A stretch of 64,000 nucleotides of DNA from Tenacibaculum sp. AHE14PA (GCF_019278465.1 NZ_CP058983.1:310001-374000), one strand, 5' to 3'; numbered from the stretch's first letter, positions 45,231 to 54,991 are shown. Translations and numbers: made by a program. Notes: generated from the letters alone by a model not told the origin.

Positions 45231-47426
45231 TTAATTTGCTATTTCACTTGTAAATTTAATACGCATTAAACGCAATTCATCTTCGTCATAATCACCATCA
45301 AATTCATCTAATGCCTCTTGAATTTTATCTGTTTCAGATTCCATAAAATAATCATGTATTTCTTCTTGTTGATCTTCATCTAACAAGTCTTCAACGGCAT
45401 AATCTATATTTAATTTAGTTCCAGAAAACACAATTGCTTCCATTTCTTTTAACAACTCTGCCATGCTTAGCCCTTTTGATTTAGAAATATCCTCTAAAGG
45501 TAATTTTCTATCTGTATTCTGAATAATAAAAAGCTTTAATCCAGAATTTACACCTATACTCTTAACGATTAAATCATCAGGGCGCATAATATCATTTTCG
45601 GCAACATAACTTGTAATAAGTTTTACAAAATCTTTACCGAATTTCTTAGATTTACCTTCTCCTACACCGTGAACTTTAGACAATTCTTCTAATGTTATTG
45701 GGTATTTTAAAGCCATATCATTTAAAGACGGATCTTGAAAAACTGCAAAAGGAGGCACTCCTAAACTCTTACCTACACTTTTACGTAAATCTTTTAACAT
45801 AGCGACCAATTTAGCATCTACACCACCTGCTGATTTTTGATTTGCAATAATTATTCCTGCATCATCTGTAGCATACACATGATTTTCAGTCATCATAAAA
45901 GAGGTTGGATTTTTTATAAATTCCTTTCCTTTTTTGGTTAACTTTAAAACGCCGTATTGTTCAATTTCTTTCTTAATTAAATCTACCACCAATATCTGGC
46001 GGATTAACGCCATCCAATAATGATTGTTTTTATCTTTTCCGATTCCGAAAAAAGGTTGTGCCGTTGTTTTATGTGATTTTAATAATGCATTTTGCGAACC
46101 TATTATTGTATTCACAACCTCTTTAGGCTTATACATTTCGTTAGTATCCCTAATTACAGATAATAATGTTTTTACTTCTTCTTTTGCTTCGTGTTGCTTT
46201 TTTGGATTTCTCATATTGTCATCCATTTCTGCTCCTTCTCCGTTTACTGCATCAAACTCTTCGCCAAAATAATGCAATATGTATTTACGTCTGTTCATAG
46301 ACGTTTCTGCATAACCAACAACTTCTTGCAGTAATGCATGACCAACTTCCTGTTCTGCTACAGGTTTGTTTGCCATAAACTTCTCTAGTTTTTCTATGTC
46401 CTTATATGAGTAAAAAGTTAAACAATACCCTTCTCCTCCATCACGCCCTGCACGACCAGTTTCTTGGTAATAACTTTCTAAACTTTTAGGAATATCATGG
46501 TGAATAACGTAACGAACATCTGGCTTATCAATTCCCATTCCGAAAGCAATCGTAGCGACAATAACATCACAATCTTCCATCAAAAACATATCTTGATGTC
46601 TTGCTCTTTTTTTGGCATCTAATCCGGCATGATAAGGAAGTGCATTTATACCGTTTACTTGTAAAACTTGTGCTATTTCTTCTACCTTTTTACGACTTAA
46701 ACAGTATATAATTCCGGTTTTACCTATTCGTTGTTTTATAAAACGAATAATATCTTTTTCTACATCTTTAGTCTTTGGTCTAACTTCATAAAATAAATTG
46801 GCTCTATTAAACGACGCTTTAAAAACGTTTGCATCACTCATTCCTAAAGTTTTAAGAATATCTTCTTGCACTTTTTCTGTTGCTGTAGCTGTTAGACCAA
46901 TAATAGGCACATTATCAATCTGTTTGATAATTGTACGTAAGTTTCTATACTCAGGTCTAAAATCATGACCCCATTCCGAAATACAATGCGCTTCATCAAT
47001 TGCTACAAAAGAGATTGTTTGGCTCCTTAAAAACTCAGCATATTCTTCTTTTACCAAAGATTCAGGCGCAACATATAAAAGTTTTGTTATGCCGTTTTCA
47101 ATGTCCGCCTTTACTTGTGCTACTTCCGATTTATTTAATGAAGAGTTTAGTACATGGGCAATTCCATGTTCTTCAGAAATCCCTCTAATAGCATCTACTT
47201 GATTTTTCATCAAAGCTATTAAAGGAGAAACAACTATTGCTGTTCCTTCTTTCATTAATGCTGGCAACTGATAGCAAAGAGATTTCCCTCCGCCAGTAGG
47301 CATTATTACGAATGTATTTTCGTTGTTTAAAATACTCTTAACAACTTTTTCTTGTAGACCTTTAAATTGGTTAAAACCAAATATTTTTTTTAATGATCCA
47401 TATAACTCCGACTGCTCTATATTCAT
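45231..47426 (-). CDS. recQ: ATP-dependent DNA helicase RecQ
   Basis: A 731-residue 3'-5' helicase of DNA repair. Seen: FGFNQFKGLQEKVV, Walker A MPTGGGKSLCYQLPAL, DEAH box AIDEAHCISEWGHDFRPEY, motif VI QETGRAGRDG, then the zinc-binding/RQC region and an HRDC domain (about 530-610). The C-terminus is long and acidic. Full length. It is divergent from the kdsD remnant, the flavobacterial order. Confidence 0.95.
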   Translation of the reverse strand: MNIEQSELYGSLKKIFGFNQFKGLQEKVVKSILNNENTFVIMPTGGGKSLCYQLPALMKEGTAIVVSPLIALMKNQVDAIRGISEEHGIAHVLNSSLNKSEVAQVKADIENGITKLLYVAPESLVKEEYAEFLRSQTISFVAIDEAHCISEWGHDFRPEYRNLRTIIKQIDNVPIIGLTATATEKVQEDILKTLGMSDANVFKASFNRANLFYEVRPKTKDVEKDIIRFIKQRIGKTGIIYCLSRKKVEEIAQVLQVNGINALPYHAGLDAKKRARHQDMFLMEDCDVIVATIAFGMGIDKPDVRYVIHHDIPKSLESYYQETGRAGRDGGEGYCLTFYSYKDIEKLEKFMANKPVAEQEVGHALLQEVVGYAETSMNRRKYILHYFGEEFDAVNGEGAEMDDNMRNPKKQHEAKEEVKTLLSVIRDTNEMYKPKEVVNTIIGSQNALLKSHKTTAQPFFGIGKDKNNHYWMALIRQILVVDLIKKEIEQYGVLKLTKKGKEFIKNPTSFMMTENHVYATDDAGIIIANQKSAGGVDAKLVAMLKDLRKSVGKSLGVPPFAVFQDPSLNDMALKYPITLEELSKVHGVGEGKSKKFGKDFVKLITSYVAENDIMRPDDLIVKSIGVNSGLKLFIIQNTDRKLPLEDISKSKGLSMAELLKEMEAIVFSGTKLNIDYAVEDLLDEDQQEEIHDYFMESETDKIQEALDEFDGDYDEDELRLMRIKFTSEIAN

Positions 47427-47568
47427 CTCCTAATATCAAAAATTAAAAATGCAAACCAATTTACAAAAAAACTTTACACTAACTAGGTAAATTTTATTTT
47501 TATTAAAAAGTTTTCTTCTTAAATATTCTTATTTTTACACTCTATAAATTACTAAAAACTTTTTTAAC

Positions 47569-47754
47569 TTGAAAGACGCAAACGCAATTCTCTCAACAGC
47601 AAAAGAAACCATACTTTTAGAAAGTAATGCTATTGCTAATTTAGCAAAATTATTAGATAGTTCGTTTGTTGATGCTGTAAATTTTATTTTCAATTTAAAT
47701 AATAGTGATGAGTATCATTATTTACATAATTTAATAAAAGAAGATATATTTTAA
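47569..47754 (+). pseudogene. Remnant of a KpsF/GutQ-type arabinose-5-phosphate isomerase (kdsD), internally deleted
   Basis: The 61-residue frame joins the usual start of the family (NAILSTAKETILLESNAIANLAKLLDSSFVDAVNFIFN) to what looks like the usual end (YLHNLIKEDIF, compare HLHNLIKEGI). The SIS isomerase core and both CBS domains, about 260 residues, are missing. The join is in frame, the start is TTG, and the spacing to tatC (one base) is intact. A complete kdsD normally stands here in flavobacteria (recQ - kdsD - tatC order, from memory). The upstream box TATTTTTA (47530-47537) is one base off consensus. It cannot be catalytic. Confidence 0.8.
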
Positions 47755-47755
47755 A

Positions 47756-48580
47756 ATGGCTGTAAAAGAAATGTCTTTTTTAGACCACCTCGAAGAATTA
47801 AGATGGCATTTGGTAAGAAGTTTTGCGGCAATTTTTATTGTTGCAGTTCTTATTTTTGCTAATATTAATTTTGTTTTTAACGAAATTTTATTAGCGCATT
47901 TAAAACCAGATTTTGCTACTTATCAATTTTTCTGTAATGTATTTACAGCTATAGGTATTGATAGTAGCTTTTGTACTATAAATTTTAAACAAACCCTACA
48001 AGCTTTAAACCCTACACAACAATTGATGACCGGTATTTGGTCTTCTTTAATTCTAGGATTTGTAGTTTCTTTTCCTTATATATTATGGGAGTTCTGGCGA
48101 TTTATAGCTCCCGGATTACATAGCGCTGAAAGAAAAAAATCAAGAGGTTTTATTTTCACTTCTTCATTTTTATTCTTTTTAGGAATCCTTTTTAGTTATT
48201 ATATTATTTTACCAATGTCTGTATATTTCTTTTACAACTTTGAAATATCTAATGTTATTGAAAATAATTTTAAACTAGAAGCCTATATCGGTTTAATAAC
48301 AAATACCTTGTTAGGGGTAGCTATCTTTTTCGAACTACCTGTTGTTATCTTTTTTCTAACTAAAATAGGATTGATAACACCTGAATTTTTACGTAAATAT
48401 CGTAAACACGCATTAGTTGTAGTTTTAGTATTATCAGCAATTATAACACCGCCAGACGTTGCTAGTCAAGTAATCGTTTCGGTTCCAATAATGATACTAT
48501 ATGAAATAAGTATTCATGTATCACAATATGTCTTAAAAAAACAAAATAAAAAGAATGTCTCAAAAAGTCCAAGAGTTTAA
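47756..48580 (+). CDS. tatC: Twin-arginine translocase subunit TatC
   Basis: The membrane receptor for Tat signal peptides. The 274-residue protein has the cytosolic start MSFLDHLEELRWHL (6-19), about six membrane helices, and LPVVIFFLTKIGLI. A large Cys-containing loop (FFCNVFTAIGIDSSFCTINF) is longer than in E. coli and typical of flavobacteria. The gene overlaps the next one by 26 bases. Confidence 0.95.
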   Translation: MAVKEMSFLDHLEELRWHLVRSFAAIFIVAVLIFANINFVFNEILLAHLKPDFATYQFFCNVFTAIGIDSSFCTINFKQTLQALNPTQQLMTGIWSSLILGFVVSFPYILWEFWRFIAPGLHSAERKKSRGFIFTSSFLFFLGILFSYYIILPMSVYFFYNFEISNVIENNFKLEAYIGLITNTLLGVAIFFELPVVIFFLTKIGLITPEFLRKYRKHALVVVLVLSAIITPPDVASQVIVSVPIMILYEISIHVSQYVLKKQNKKNVSKSPRV

Positions 48581-48902
48581 CGACTACCGTGCTAAAATGA
48601 ATGATAAAATTTTAGCGGGTGATAATAAAATTATCAAACGTATTTTTAATTTAGATACAAATGCATTTAAAGAAGGTCATTTACCAACAAAAACTAAAGA
48701 GTTACTAGGTTTAGTAGCATCTGCAGTTTTACGTTGCGATGATTGTATTGCCTATCATTTAGAAACTGCTCATAAAAACGGAGTAACAAAAGAAGAAATG
48801 ATGGAAACTATGGGTATTGCTACTTTGGTTGGTGGAACCATTTTAATTCCGCATTTACGACGTGCGGTTGAATTTTGGGAATCATTAGAAGAGAATAGTT
48901 AA
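48555..48902 (+). CDS. Carboxymuconolactone decarboxylase / AhpD-like protein
   Basis: A 115-residue protein with the AhpD-type motif CDDCIAYHLETAHKNGV (CxxC...H), which points to a disulphide-based redox role rather than decarboxylase activity. Its start overlaps tatC by 26 bases and it probably shares its message. Confidence 0.88.
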   Translation: MSQKVQEFNDYRAKMNDKILAGDNKIIKRIFNLDTNAFKEGHLPTKTKELLGLVASAVLRCDDCIAYHLETAHKNGVTKEEMMETMGIATLVGGTILIPHLRRAVEFWESLEENS

Positions 48903-48980
48903 CAAATAATTAAGCTATCAATTTATAGTTTTTCTGTATTTTAGTACAATCATTTATCAAAAAAAAGCAATTAATAATCA

Positions 48981-49715
48981 ATGAAATTAAGAGCAGATAA
49001 CATACAAAAGCTTTATGGCAGTAGAAAGGTTGTAAAAGGTATTTCGTTAGAAGTAGAACAAGGAGAAATCATTGGTTTATTAGGGCCAAACGGAGCCGGT
49101 AAAACAACTTCTTTTTACATGATTGTTGGAATGGTAAAACCAAATTTTGGTAACATTTATTTAGATGATGAAGAAATCACTGATGATGCAATGTATAAAC
49201 GTGCTCAAAAAGGAATTGGGTATTTAGCGCAAGAAGCGTCTGTTTTTAGAAAATTATCTGTAGAAGATAACATCATGTCGGTTTTAGAATTTACTAATAG
49301 ATCTAAATCAGAAAGAAAAAAACGTTTAGAAGAATTAATTGATGAATTTAGTTTAGATCATGTTCGTAAAAACCGCGGAGATTTACTTTCTGGTGGTGAA
49401 CGTCGTAGAACAGAAATTGCACGTTGTTTAGCTTCTGACCCGAAGTTTATTTTATTAGATGAACCTTTTGCGGGTGTAGATCCTATTGCGGTAGAAGATA
49501 TTCAGGGAATTGTGGCTAAGCTTAAAACAAAAAACATTGGTATTTTAATTACCGATCATGATGTGCAAGCTACACTAGCAATTACCGATAGAACTTACTT
49601 AATGTATAATGGAAGTATTTTAAAAGAAGGAACTCCCGAAGAATTAGCAGAAGATGAAACTGTACGTCGCGTTTATCTTGGTAAAGATTTCGAACTAAAA
49701 AAGAAAAAGTTTTAA
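48981..49715 (+). CDS. lptB: LPS export ABC transporter ATP-binding protein LptB
   Basis: Powers LPS extraction from the inner membrane. The 244-residue ATPase has [13 protein letters not shown] (about 35-47), AQEASVF after the Q-loop, [16 protein letters not shown], and [17 protein letters not shown], the last being the LptB signature. Full length. No lptF/G/C is in the window. Confidence 0.95.
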   Translation: MKLRADNIQKLYGSRKVVKGISLEVEQGEIIGLLGPNGAGKTTSFYMIVGMVKPNFGNIYLDDEEITDDAMYKRAQKGIGYLAQEASVFRKLSVEDNIMSVLEFTNRSKSERKKRLEELIDEFSLDHVRKNRGDLLSGGERRRTEIARCLASDPKFILLDEPFAGVDPIAVEDIQGIVAKLKTKNIGILITDHDVQATLAITDRTYLMYNGSILKEGTPEELAEDETVRRVYLGKDFELKKKKF

Positions 49716-49728
49716 CGTTAAAACCTAC

Positions 49729-49758
49729 AAAAAAAGGAGCTTAATAGCTCCTTTTTTT
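49729..49758. terminator. Bidirectional terminator between lptB and pssA
   Basis: Stem AAAAAAAGGAGC/GCTCCTTTTTTT, loop TTAATA. Confidence 0.88.
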
Positions 49759-49779
49759 TGTTCTATATTTAATTATAAA

Positions 49780-50505
49780 TTACGCTTTCTTTAAATTATT
49801 AAACATTGATAATCCTACGTATAATAATATTATTAAAGGCACTGCCACAAATTTAATAACTATTAAAAGTATAATAGACAGTGCTAAAAAGATATATTTT
49901 AATGCATTTTCTTTAAATCTGAAGCTTTTAAATTTTAAAGCAAACAACGGAATTTCAGCATTCATTAAAAAAGTCAATAATACTGTTACTGCTATCAAAA
50001 AATATTGATTCGTTATTAAATCAATAAAAAAAGATTGATTAGAAAACTCAACTATTAACGGTAAAGAAATCACTAATAATGTCATTGCAGGTGTTGGTAA
50101 ACCAATAAAAGAATCTGACTGTCTTGTATCAATATTAAAATTAGCCAATCTATAACATGCTCCTAAAGTTAATAACAAACCTATATATGGCAAATTACTA
50201 CCATTGCCATCTGTTGCAAAATAACTTACTTCATTAACTCCTAAGCTACTAATTAAAAGCTGCAACATTACAATACCTGGCACTACTCCACTTGTTACCA
50301 TATCAGCCAAGCTATCTAATTGCTTACCTAATTCACCCTGTACATTTAACATTCTAGCTACAAAACCATCAAAAAAATCAAATACAATTCCTGCTGTTAC
50401 CAAAACAGCGGTTCCTACAAAATCGCCTTTAAGAGCAAAGATTATAGCAATTGTACCACTTAGTAAATTCCCTAATGTTAATAAGTTCGGAATATGTTTT
50501 TTCAT
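49780..50505 (-). CDS. pssA: CDP-diacylglycerol--serine O-phosphatidyltransferase
   Basis: Makes phosphatidylserine, the precursor of phosphatidylethanolamine. The 241-residue membrane protein shows the CDP-alcohol phosphotransferase motif DGFVARMLNVQGELGKQLDSLAD (D-G-x2-A-R-x8-G-x3-D-x3-D, 47-69) and about seven helices. Full length. Confidence 0.93.
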   Translation of the reverse strand: MKKHIPNLLTLGNLLSGTIAIIFALKGDFVGTAVLVTAGIVFDFFDGFVARMLNVQGELGKQLDSLADMVTSGVVPGIVMLQLLISSLGVNEVSYFATDGNGSNLPYIGLLLTLGACYRLANFNIDTRQSDSFIGLPTPAMTLLVISLPLIVEFSNQSFFIDLITNQYFLIAVTVLLTFLMNAEIPLFALKFKSFRFKENALKYIFLALSIILLIVIKFVAVPLIILLYVGLSMFNNLKKA

Positions 50506-50607
50506 CGATTTTTAATATTTAAGGCGAAAATAAGAAATCATTTTATCAGTTTTACATTTTACTATTTTTTTATCATATTTGTAAACACTTGCTATAATTC
50601 GAAAACC

Positions 50608-51585
50608 ATGCCTATTCTTACTACTGATTTTAATCCGAGTCTTCCTTTTAAAAGTGCACATTTTAACACAATGTATCGTCCTTTGTTTATGAAGGATACA
50701 ATTAAATACCAACGAAAAAGATTGATCACTTGGGATGCTGATTTTATAGATTTAGACTTTTCTTGTATCGGTTCTAAAACATTAGTGCTGTTAATTCATG
50801 GTTTAGAAGGAAGTGCGCAATCTAATTACATGATTACAACCGCCAATCATTTAAATGAAACTGGTTTTGACACAGTTTGCATGAACCTGCGCAGTTGTAG
50901 TGGTGAAGATAACCTCTTATTAGAAACCTATCATAGCGGAAAAACAGATGATGTAGATTTTATTATTAAACACCTTACATCCAATTATAATTACGAAAAT
51001 ATAATTATTGTAGGTTTTAGTCTTGGTGGGAATTTAACTTTAAAATATTTAGGAGAATATGATAATATTCCTACTGAAGTTAAAGGCGGAATTGCTGTTT
51101 CTGTTCCTATTGATTTAACAAGTTCACAAGCGGAGTTATTGAAACTAAAAAACAAAATTTATTTAAACGAATTTATAAAGTCTATAAAACTTAAAATGCT
51201 TGAAAAAGCAGAAAAGTTTCCCGAATTTAATTTAAATAAAGCTTTATTATTTAAAGCAACAAAATTTCGTCATTTAGAAAAACAATATACAGTGCCTGTT
51301 TTCGGATTTAAAAGCTCTGAAGATTACTGGATAAAAGCAAGTGCTAAACCATATATACCCAAAATAAAAGTACCTTCTTTATTAATAAACTCATTAGATG
51401 ATAGTTTTTTATCTAAAGAATGTTATCCTTTTGAGGAAGCTAAAAACTCAACTATTTTTCATTTATTAACTCCAAATTACGGTGGCCACGTAGGTTTTAT
51501 AAGTTCATTTAATGATACAGATAGTAGATGGATAGAAAATAATATTGTTAAATTTATACAAGAAAATTTAGGCATTACTTCTTAA
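50608..51585 (+). CDS. YheT-type alpha/beta hydrolase
   Basis: A 325-residue hydrolase of the YheT/EMBP family: LLIHGLEGSAQSNYM (oxyanion), the nucleophile elbow VGFSLGGN (Ser near 138), the acid in SLDDSFLS and the catalytic His in PNYGGHVGFIS. The upstream 38 codons of the frame are rejected; the ATG at 50608 gives MPILTTDFNPSLPFK, the family start. Substrate unknown. Confidence 0.88.
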   Translation: MPILTTDFNPSLPFKSAHFNTMYRPLFMKDTIKYQRKRLITWDADFIDLDFSCIGSKTLVLLIHGLEGSAQSNYMITTANHLNETGFDTVCMNLRSCSGEDNLLLETYHSGKTDDVDFIIKHLTSNYNYENIIIVGFSLGGNLTLKYLGEYDNIPTEVKGGIAVSVPIDLTSSQAELLKLKNKIYLNEFIKSIKLKMLEKAEKFPEFNLNKALLFKATKFRHLEKQYTVPVFGFKSSEDYWIKASAKPYIPKIKVPSLLINSLDDSFLSKECYPFEEAKNSTIFHLLTPNYGGHVGFISSFNDTDSRWIENNIVKFIQENLGITS

Positions 51586-51668
51586 AGATAATAGCCCTAA
51601 TAAATAGTATTTCTTTAATCTTTATTAAGATATTTGTATTACTAATAATTACTTTTCAGATTCAAGTT

Positions 51669-52853
51669 ATGATAAAAAAAATCACTTCAATTCTTCTATT
51701 ATTATTTTGTACGAATGCTATTTTCTCGCAAATAGTTGCCACAAAGAGCTTGTCTGAATTTTCGCACATTAGTATCATCACATCTGGCCCTGGAGAGGTT
51801 TTATATGAAAAGTTTGGTCATACCGCAATACGAGTTAAAGATCCTGCTACGCAACTAGATTTAATTTATAATTACGGAATTTTCGACTTTGACAATCCTA
51901 CTTTTTATGTTGATTTCACAAAAGGATACATGAAATACAAATTGGTTAAATATCCATTTTATATAGCTTTAAAAAGCAGTCAACAAGATAAACGTTGGGT
52001 TAAAGAGCAAATTTTAAACTTAACTCAAAATCAGAAGAATGATTTTTTTAGTATTTTAGAAACAAATGCACTACCTAAAAATGCAGGTTATTTATACGAT
52101 CCTTATTTTGACAATTGCGCTACCAAGCCTCGTGATATTATTAAAGAAGTTTTGGGTGATAATTTAATTTTTAAAGATGATTTTGTTGCTGAAAATTTAT
52201 CTTTAAGACAATTAATGAATAAAGAAATTCATCAAAACAGTTGGGGAAGCTTAGGTATTAATGTTGCTTTAGGAAGCAGGTTAGATAAAATTGCTACTGC
52301 AAGCGAATATTTATATTTACCTGATTATGTTTTTGAAGCTTTAAATTATGCTAAGGTTTTAAAAGAAGGTAAAGAAGATAATTTAGTCTTAAAAACAATT
52401 ATTTTATTAGATTTTGAAGAGAAAGAATCAAAAAGTGATGCTGTTAGTCCGTTTTTAATAATTTTACTACTTTCTTTATTTGGCTTATTTATCACCTATA
52501 AAGATTACAAAAACAAAAAAAGAACTAAATGGTTAGATTTTTCTTTGTTTTTTACAACAGGAATCATCGGGCTATTAATTGTGTATTTATGGTTTTTCAC
52601 CAACCACACTACCGCTCCCAATAATTTTAATTTTTTATGGGCTTTTTTTCCAAACTTACTTATTGCTTTCTTTTTGCTAAAGAAAACCACACCAAAATGG
52701 ATTGCCAAGTATTGTTTAGCACTACTCGCTTTTTTAGGAATAGCAACTATTATTTGGATTACTAAAACTCAATTATTCTCTTTCACCTTAATTCCTTTAT
52801 TAATTTTACTGGGAATTAGATTTTGGTTTTTACAAAAAACTCTGAATCGCTAA
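51669..52853 (+). CDS. DUF4105 (Lnb-like) protein with C-terminal membrane domain
   Basis: A 394-residue protein with a signal peptide (CTNAIFSQ) and a DUF4105 periplasmic domain (about 25-235): FGHTAIRVKDP and FDNCATKPRDIIKEVLGD carry the conserved His and Cys of a papain-like site. Four or five membrane helices follow (about 255-390). DUF4105 proteins are now linked to lipoprotein N-acylation in Bacteroides (Lnb), so an envelope lipoprotein role is plausible, not shown. Its 3' end overlaps aroQ by 24 bases. Confidence 0.83.
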   Translation: MIKKITSILLLLFCTNAIFSQIVATKSLSEFSHISIITSGPGEVLYEKFGHTAIRVKDPATQLDLIYNYGIFDFDNPTFYVDFTKGYMKYKLVKYPFYIALKSSQQDKRWVKEQILNLTQNQKNDFFSILETNALPKNAGYLYDPYFDNCATKPRDIIKEVLGDNLIFKDDFVAENLSLRQLMNKEIHQNSWGSLGINVALGSRLDKIATASEYLYLPDYVFEALNYAKVLKEGKEDNLVLKTIILLDFEEKESKSDAVSPFLIILLLSLFGLFITYKDYKNKKRTKWLDFSLFFTTGIIGLLIVYLWFFTNHTTAPNNFNFLWAFFPNLLIAFFLLKKTTPKWIAKYCLALLAFLGIATIIWITKTQLFSFTLIPLLILLGIRFWFLQKTLNR

Positions 52854-53246
52854 TTCGTAACTTTGTAAACCAAAACCTGTAATTACTCCTTTTGCACTGG
52901 GAGCAATATAACTTACATGGCGAAAATCTTCGCGAGAATGCACGTTAGAAATATGTACTTCTATAACCGGAGTTTCAATACCTTTTACAGCATCAGCAAT
53001 ACCAACAGATGTATGTGTATAAGCCGCAGCATTTAAAATAACACCATCATAATTAAAACCTACTTCATGTAGTTTATCAATAATTTCTCCCTCAATATTC
53101 GACTGAAAATAAGCTAATTCAACTGATTTGTACTTTTTTTGCAACTCTTTAAAAAAGTCTTCAAAAGAATTTGAACCATAAATTTCAGGCTCACGCTTAC
53201 CTAACAAATTTAAGTTTGGTCCGTTTATGATAATTATTTTTTTCAT
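52830..53246 (-). CDS. aroQ: Type II 3-dehydroquinate dehydratase
   Basis: Third step of the shikimate pathway. The 138-residue protein has the type II motif INGPNLNLLGKREPEIYG (7-24), with the catalytic Tyr23, and the ILNAAAYTHTSVGIADA and EVHISNVHSREDFRH segments. Full length. Confidence 0.95.
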   Translation of the reverse strand: MKKIIIINGPNLNLLGKREPEIYGSNSFEDFFKELQKKYKSVELAYFQSNIEGEIIDKLHEVGFNYDGVILNAAAYTHTSVGIADAVKGIETPVIEVHISNVHSREDFRHVSYIAPSAKGVITGFGLQSYELAIQSFL

Positions 53247-53250
53247 GTTT

Positions 53251-53258
53251 CAAATTTA
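53251..53258 (-). promoter_or_regulatory. -7 promoter box of aroQ
   Basis: On the minus strand TAAATTTG is an exact match and ends four bases before the start codon, so the message is probably leaderless. Confidence 0.55.
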
Positions 53259-53295
53259 TGAAATAAAAAATAGGCTACTTAAATTTTAAGCATAA

Positions 53296-53325
53296 AAAAA
53301 GGGAGGCATAACTGCTTCCCTTTTT
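53296..53325 (-). terminator. Terminator of the outer-membrane protein gene
   Basis: Stem AAAAAGGGAGGCA/TGCTTCCCTTTTT with loop TAAC. Confidence 0.85.
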
Positions 53326-53342
53326 AATAAGTAATTTTATTC

Positions 53343-53879
53343 TTAGATATGCAAAGCAAACCCAACGTTAAATTGTAATACATTAACTCCGTCGCTATCA
53401 CCTAAACCTAAGTTATATCTTAATCCTGGCTCAATACTTACCATATCTCCTAAGAAAATAGCATAACCTGCTTGTAATCCTAAGAAAGAAGCATCTGCAT
53501 CTCCTTGAGAAGCTCCCGAATAATCAATTTGTACAGGAATCATACTACTAATATAATATTTAGCTCCAATTTTGTAAGAAAACTTAGTATCAACACCATC
53601 AACACTAGAACCTCCAAAACCTAACCCTAATTTAATAGCTAAATCGTCCATAATAAAGTAACCTCCTTCTAAACCTAAGTTATAAGTTGTTACTGAATCA
53701 TCTACTCCATCTAAAGATACAGAGTTCAAAGAAAAACCTGTGTTAGAAAGATGAGAAGCATTTGTACCGAAGTTTGTATTTCCTTCGATTAAAAATTTCC
53801 CTTTAGCTGTTTGGCCATCTTGTGCATTTGCAGTAAATCCTGCAGCTACCATTGCAATAACTAGTAATACTTTTTTCAT
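53343..53879 (-). CDS. Small outer-membrane beta-barrel protein
   Basis: A 178-residue protein with signal peptide (MKKVLLVIAMVAAGFTANAQ), beta-strand periodicity and the C-terminal LQFNVGFALHI. Eight-strand barrel family; function unknown. It has the best promoter in the window and is probably highly expressed. Confidence 0.85.
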   Translation of the reverse strand: MKKVLLVIAMVAAGFTANAQDGQTAKGKFLIEGNTNFGTNASHLSNTGFSLNSVSLDGVDDSVTTYNLGLEGGYFIMDDLAIKLGLGFGGSSVDGVDTKFSYKIGAKYYISSMIPVQIDYSGASQGDADASFLGLQAGYAIFLGDMVSIEPGLRYNLGLGDSDGVNVLQFNVGFALHI

Positions 53880-53913
53880 AATTTAAATTTTTATTGTTTA
53901 TTAATTTGTCCGA

Positions 53914-53944
53914 CAAAAATATTTCTTTTTTTAAGACAGGCAAA
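53914..53944 (-). promoter_or_regulatory. Full consensus promoter of the outer-membrane protein gene
   Basis: On the minus strand TTTG (53941-53944), a 19-base spacer, then TATTTTTG (53914-53921): an exact TTTG-N19-TAnnTTTG promoter. Start of transcription about 53907. Confidence 0.75.
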
Positions 53945-54073
53945 ATTTTTTTTAAAAAAAAACTAAATTCATCTACTTTATCAATGTAACTATATAGTTT
54001 TTAAATGCTTATTTTTAATTTTTTGTTTACTAATTTTACCGTAAAATATAATAGCTCATCAAGAAAAAATCTA

Positions 54074-54991
54074 ATGAACTGGCAGCAAGCAACATTTGAT
54101 TACACAAACTATTTAAAAATAGAAAGAGGACTTTCTAAAAACTCTATTGATAGTTATAATAGAGACGTAAAAAAACTAGTTTCGTTTCTTGCTGTGCATA
54201 AAAATAAAAGTTTACCTATACATATAACTTCAGATATTATTCAAGAATTTATATACGACGCTAGTAAAAGTATCAACTCGAAAAGTCAGGCACGTTTAAT
54301 TTCTGGTTTGCGAAGTTTTTTTGATTATTTAATTTTTGAAGACTATCGCCAAGATAACCCTACCGATTTAATTGAGAGTCCGAATATTACGCGTAAACTA
54401 CCCGATACGTTAGAAAAACAAGAAGTTGATAACTTAATTGCTGCGATTGATTTAAGTCATCCGCAGGGCGAAAGAAACAAAACAATTATAGAAACCATTT
54501 TTAGTTGTGGTTTACGTGTAAGCGAATTAATCAATTTACAATTATCTGATTTATTTTTTGATGACGGTTACATCCGTGTTTTAGGAAAAGGAAATAAATT
54601 CCGTTTTGTCCCCATACATCATACTACCATAAAACGTTTAAATTTTTATATAGATGAGATTCGTTCTAAAATTAATCCGAAGAAAGAAGAAGAGGATATC
54701 GTTTTTTTAAACAGGCGAGGAAAACGATTAACGCGACAAATGATTTTTATTATACTAAAGGATTTGGCTATAAAAACAAATCTTAAAAAGAGTATCGGTC
54801 CGCATACATTACGCCATTCTTTTGCAACCTATTTACTAAAAAACGGAGCAGATTTACGAGTTATACAACAACTATTAGGACATGAAAGTATTACAACAAC
54901 CGAAATTTATGTGCATTTAGATACTAGTTATTTAAAAGAAGTAGTAGAATTACATCACCCAAGAAGTGATATTAATATAAATGATAAATAA
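54074..54991 (+). CDS. xerD: Tyrosine recombinase XerD
   Basis: With XerC-type partners it resolves chromosome dimers at dif. The 305-residue protein has the SAM-like N-terminal DNA-binding domain (FDYTNYLKIERGLSKNSIDSYNRD), then the catalytic set: Arg in SCGLRVSE, HTLRHSFATYLL (His and Arg), GHESITTTEIYVHL (His and nucleophile Tyr). The start at 54074 is preferred; the 23 upstream codons are an AT-rich extension. The gene stands alone, as a core xerD. Confidence 0.92.
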   Translation: MNWQQATFDYTNYLKIERGLSKNSIDSYNRDVKKLVSFLAVHKNKSLPIHITSDIIQEFIYDASKSINSKSQARLISGLRSFFDYLIFEDYRQDNPTDLIESPNITRKLPDTLEKQEVDNLIAAIDLSHPQGERNKTIIETIFSCGLRVSELINLQLSDLFFDDGYIRVLGKGNKFRFVPIHHTTIKRLNFYIDEIRSKINPKKEEEDIVFLNRRGKRLTRQMIFIILKDLAIKTNLKKSIGPHTLRHSFATYLLKNGADLRVIQQLLGHESITTTEIYVHLDTSYLKEVVELHHPRSDININDK

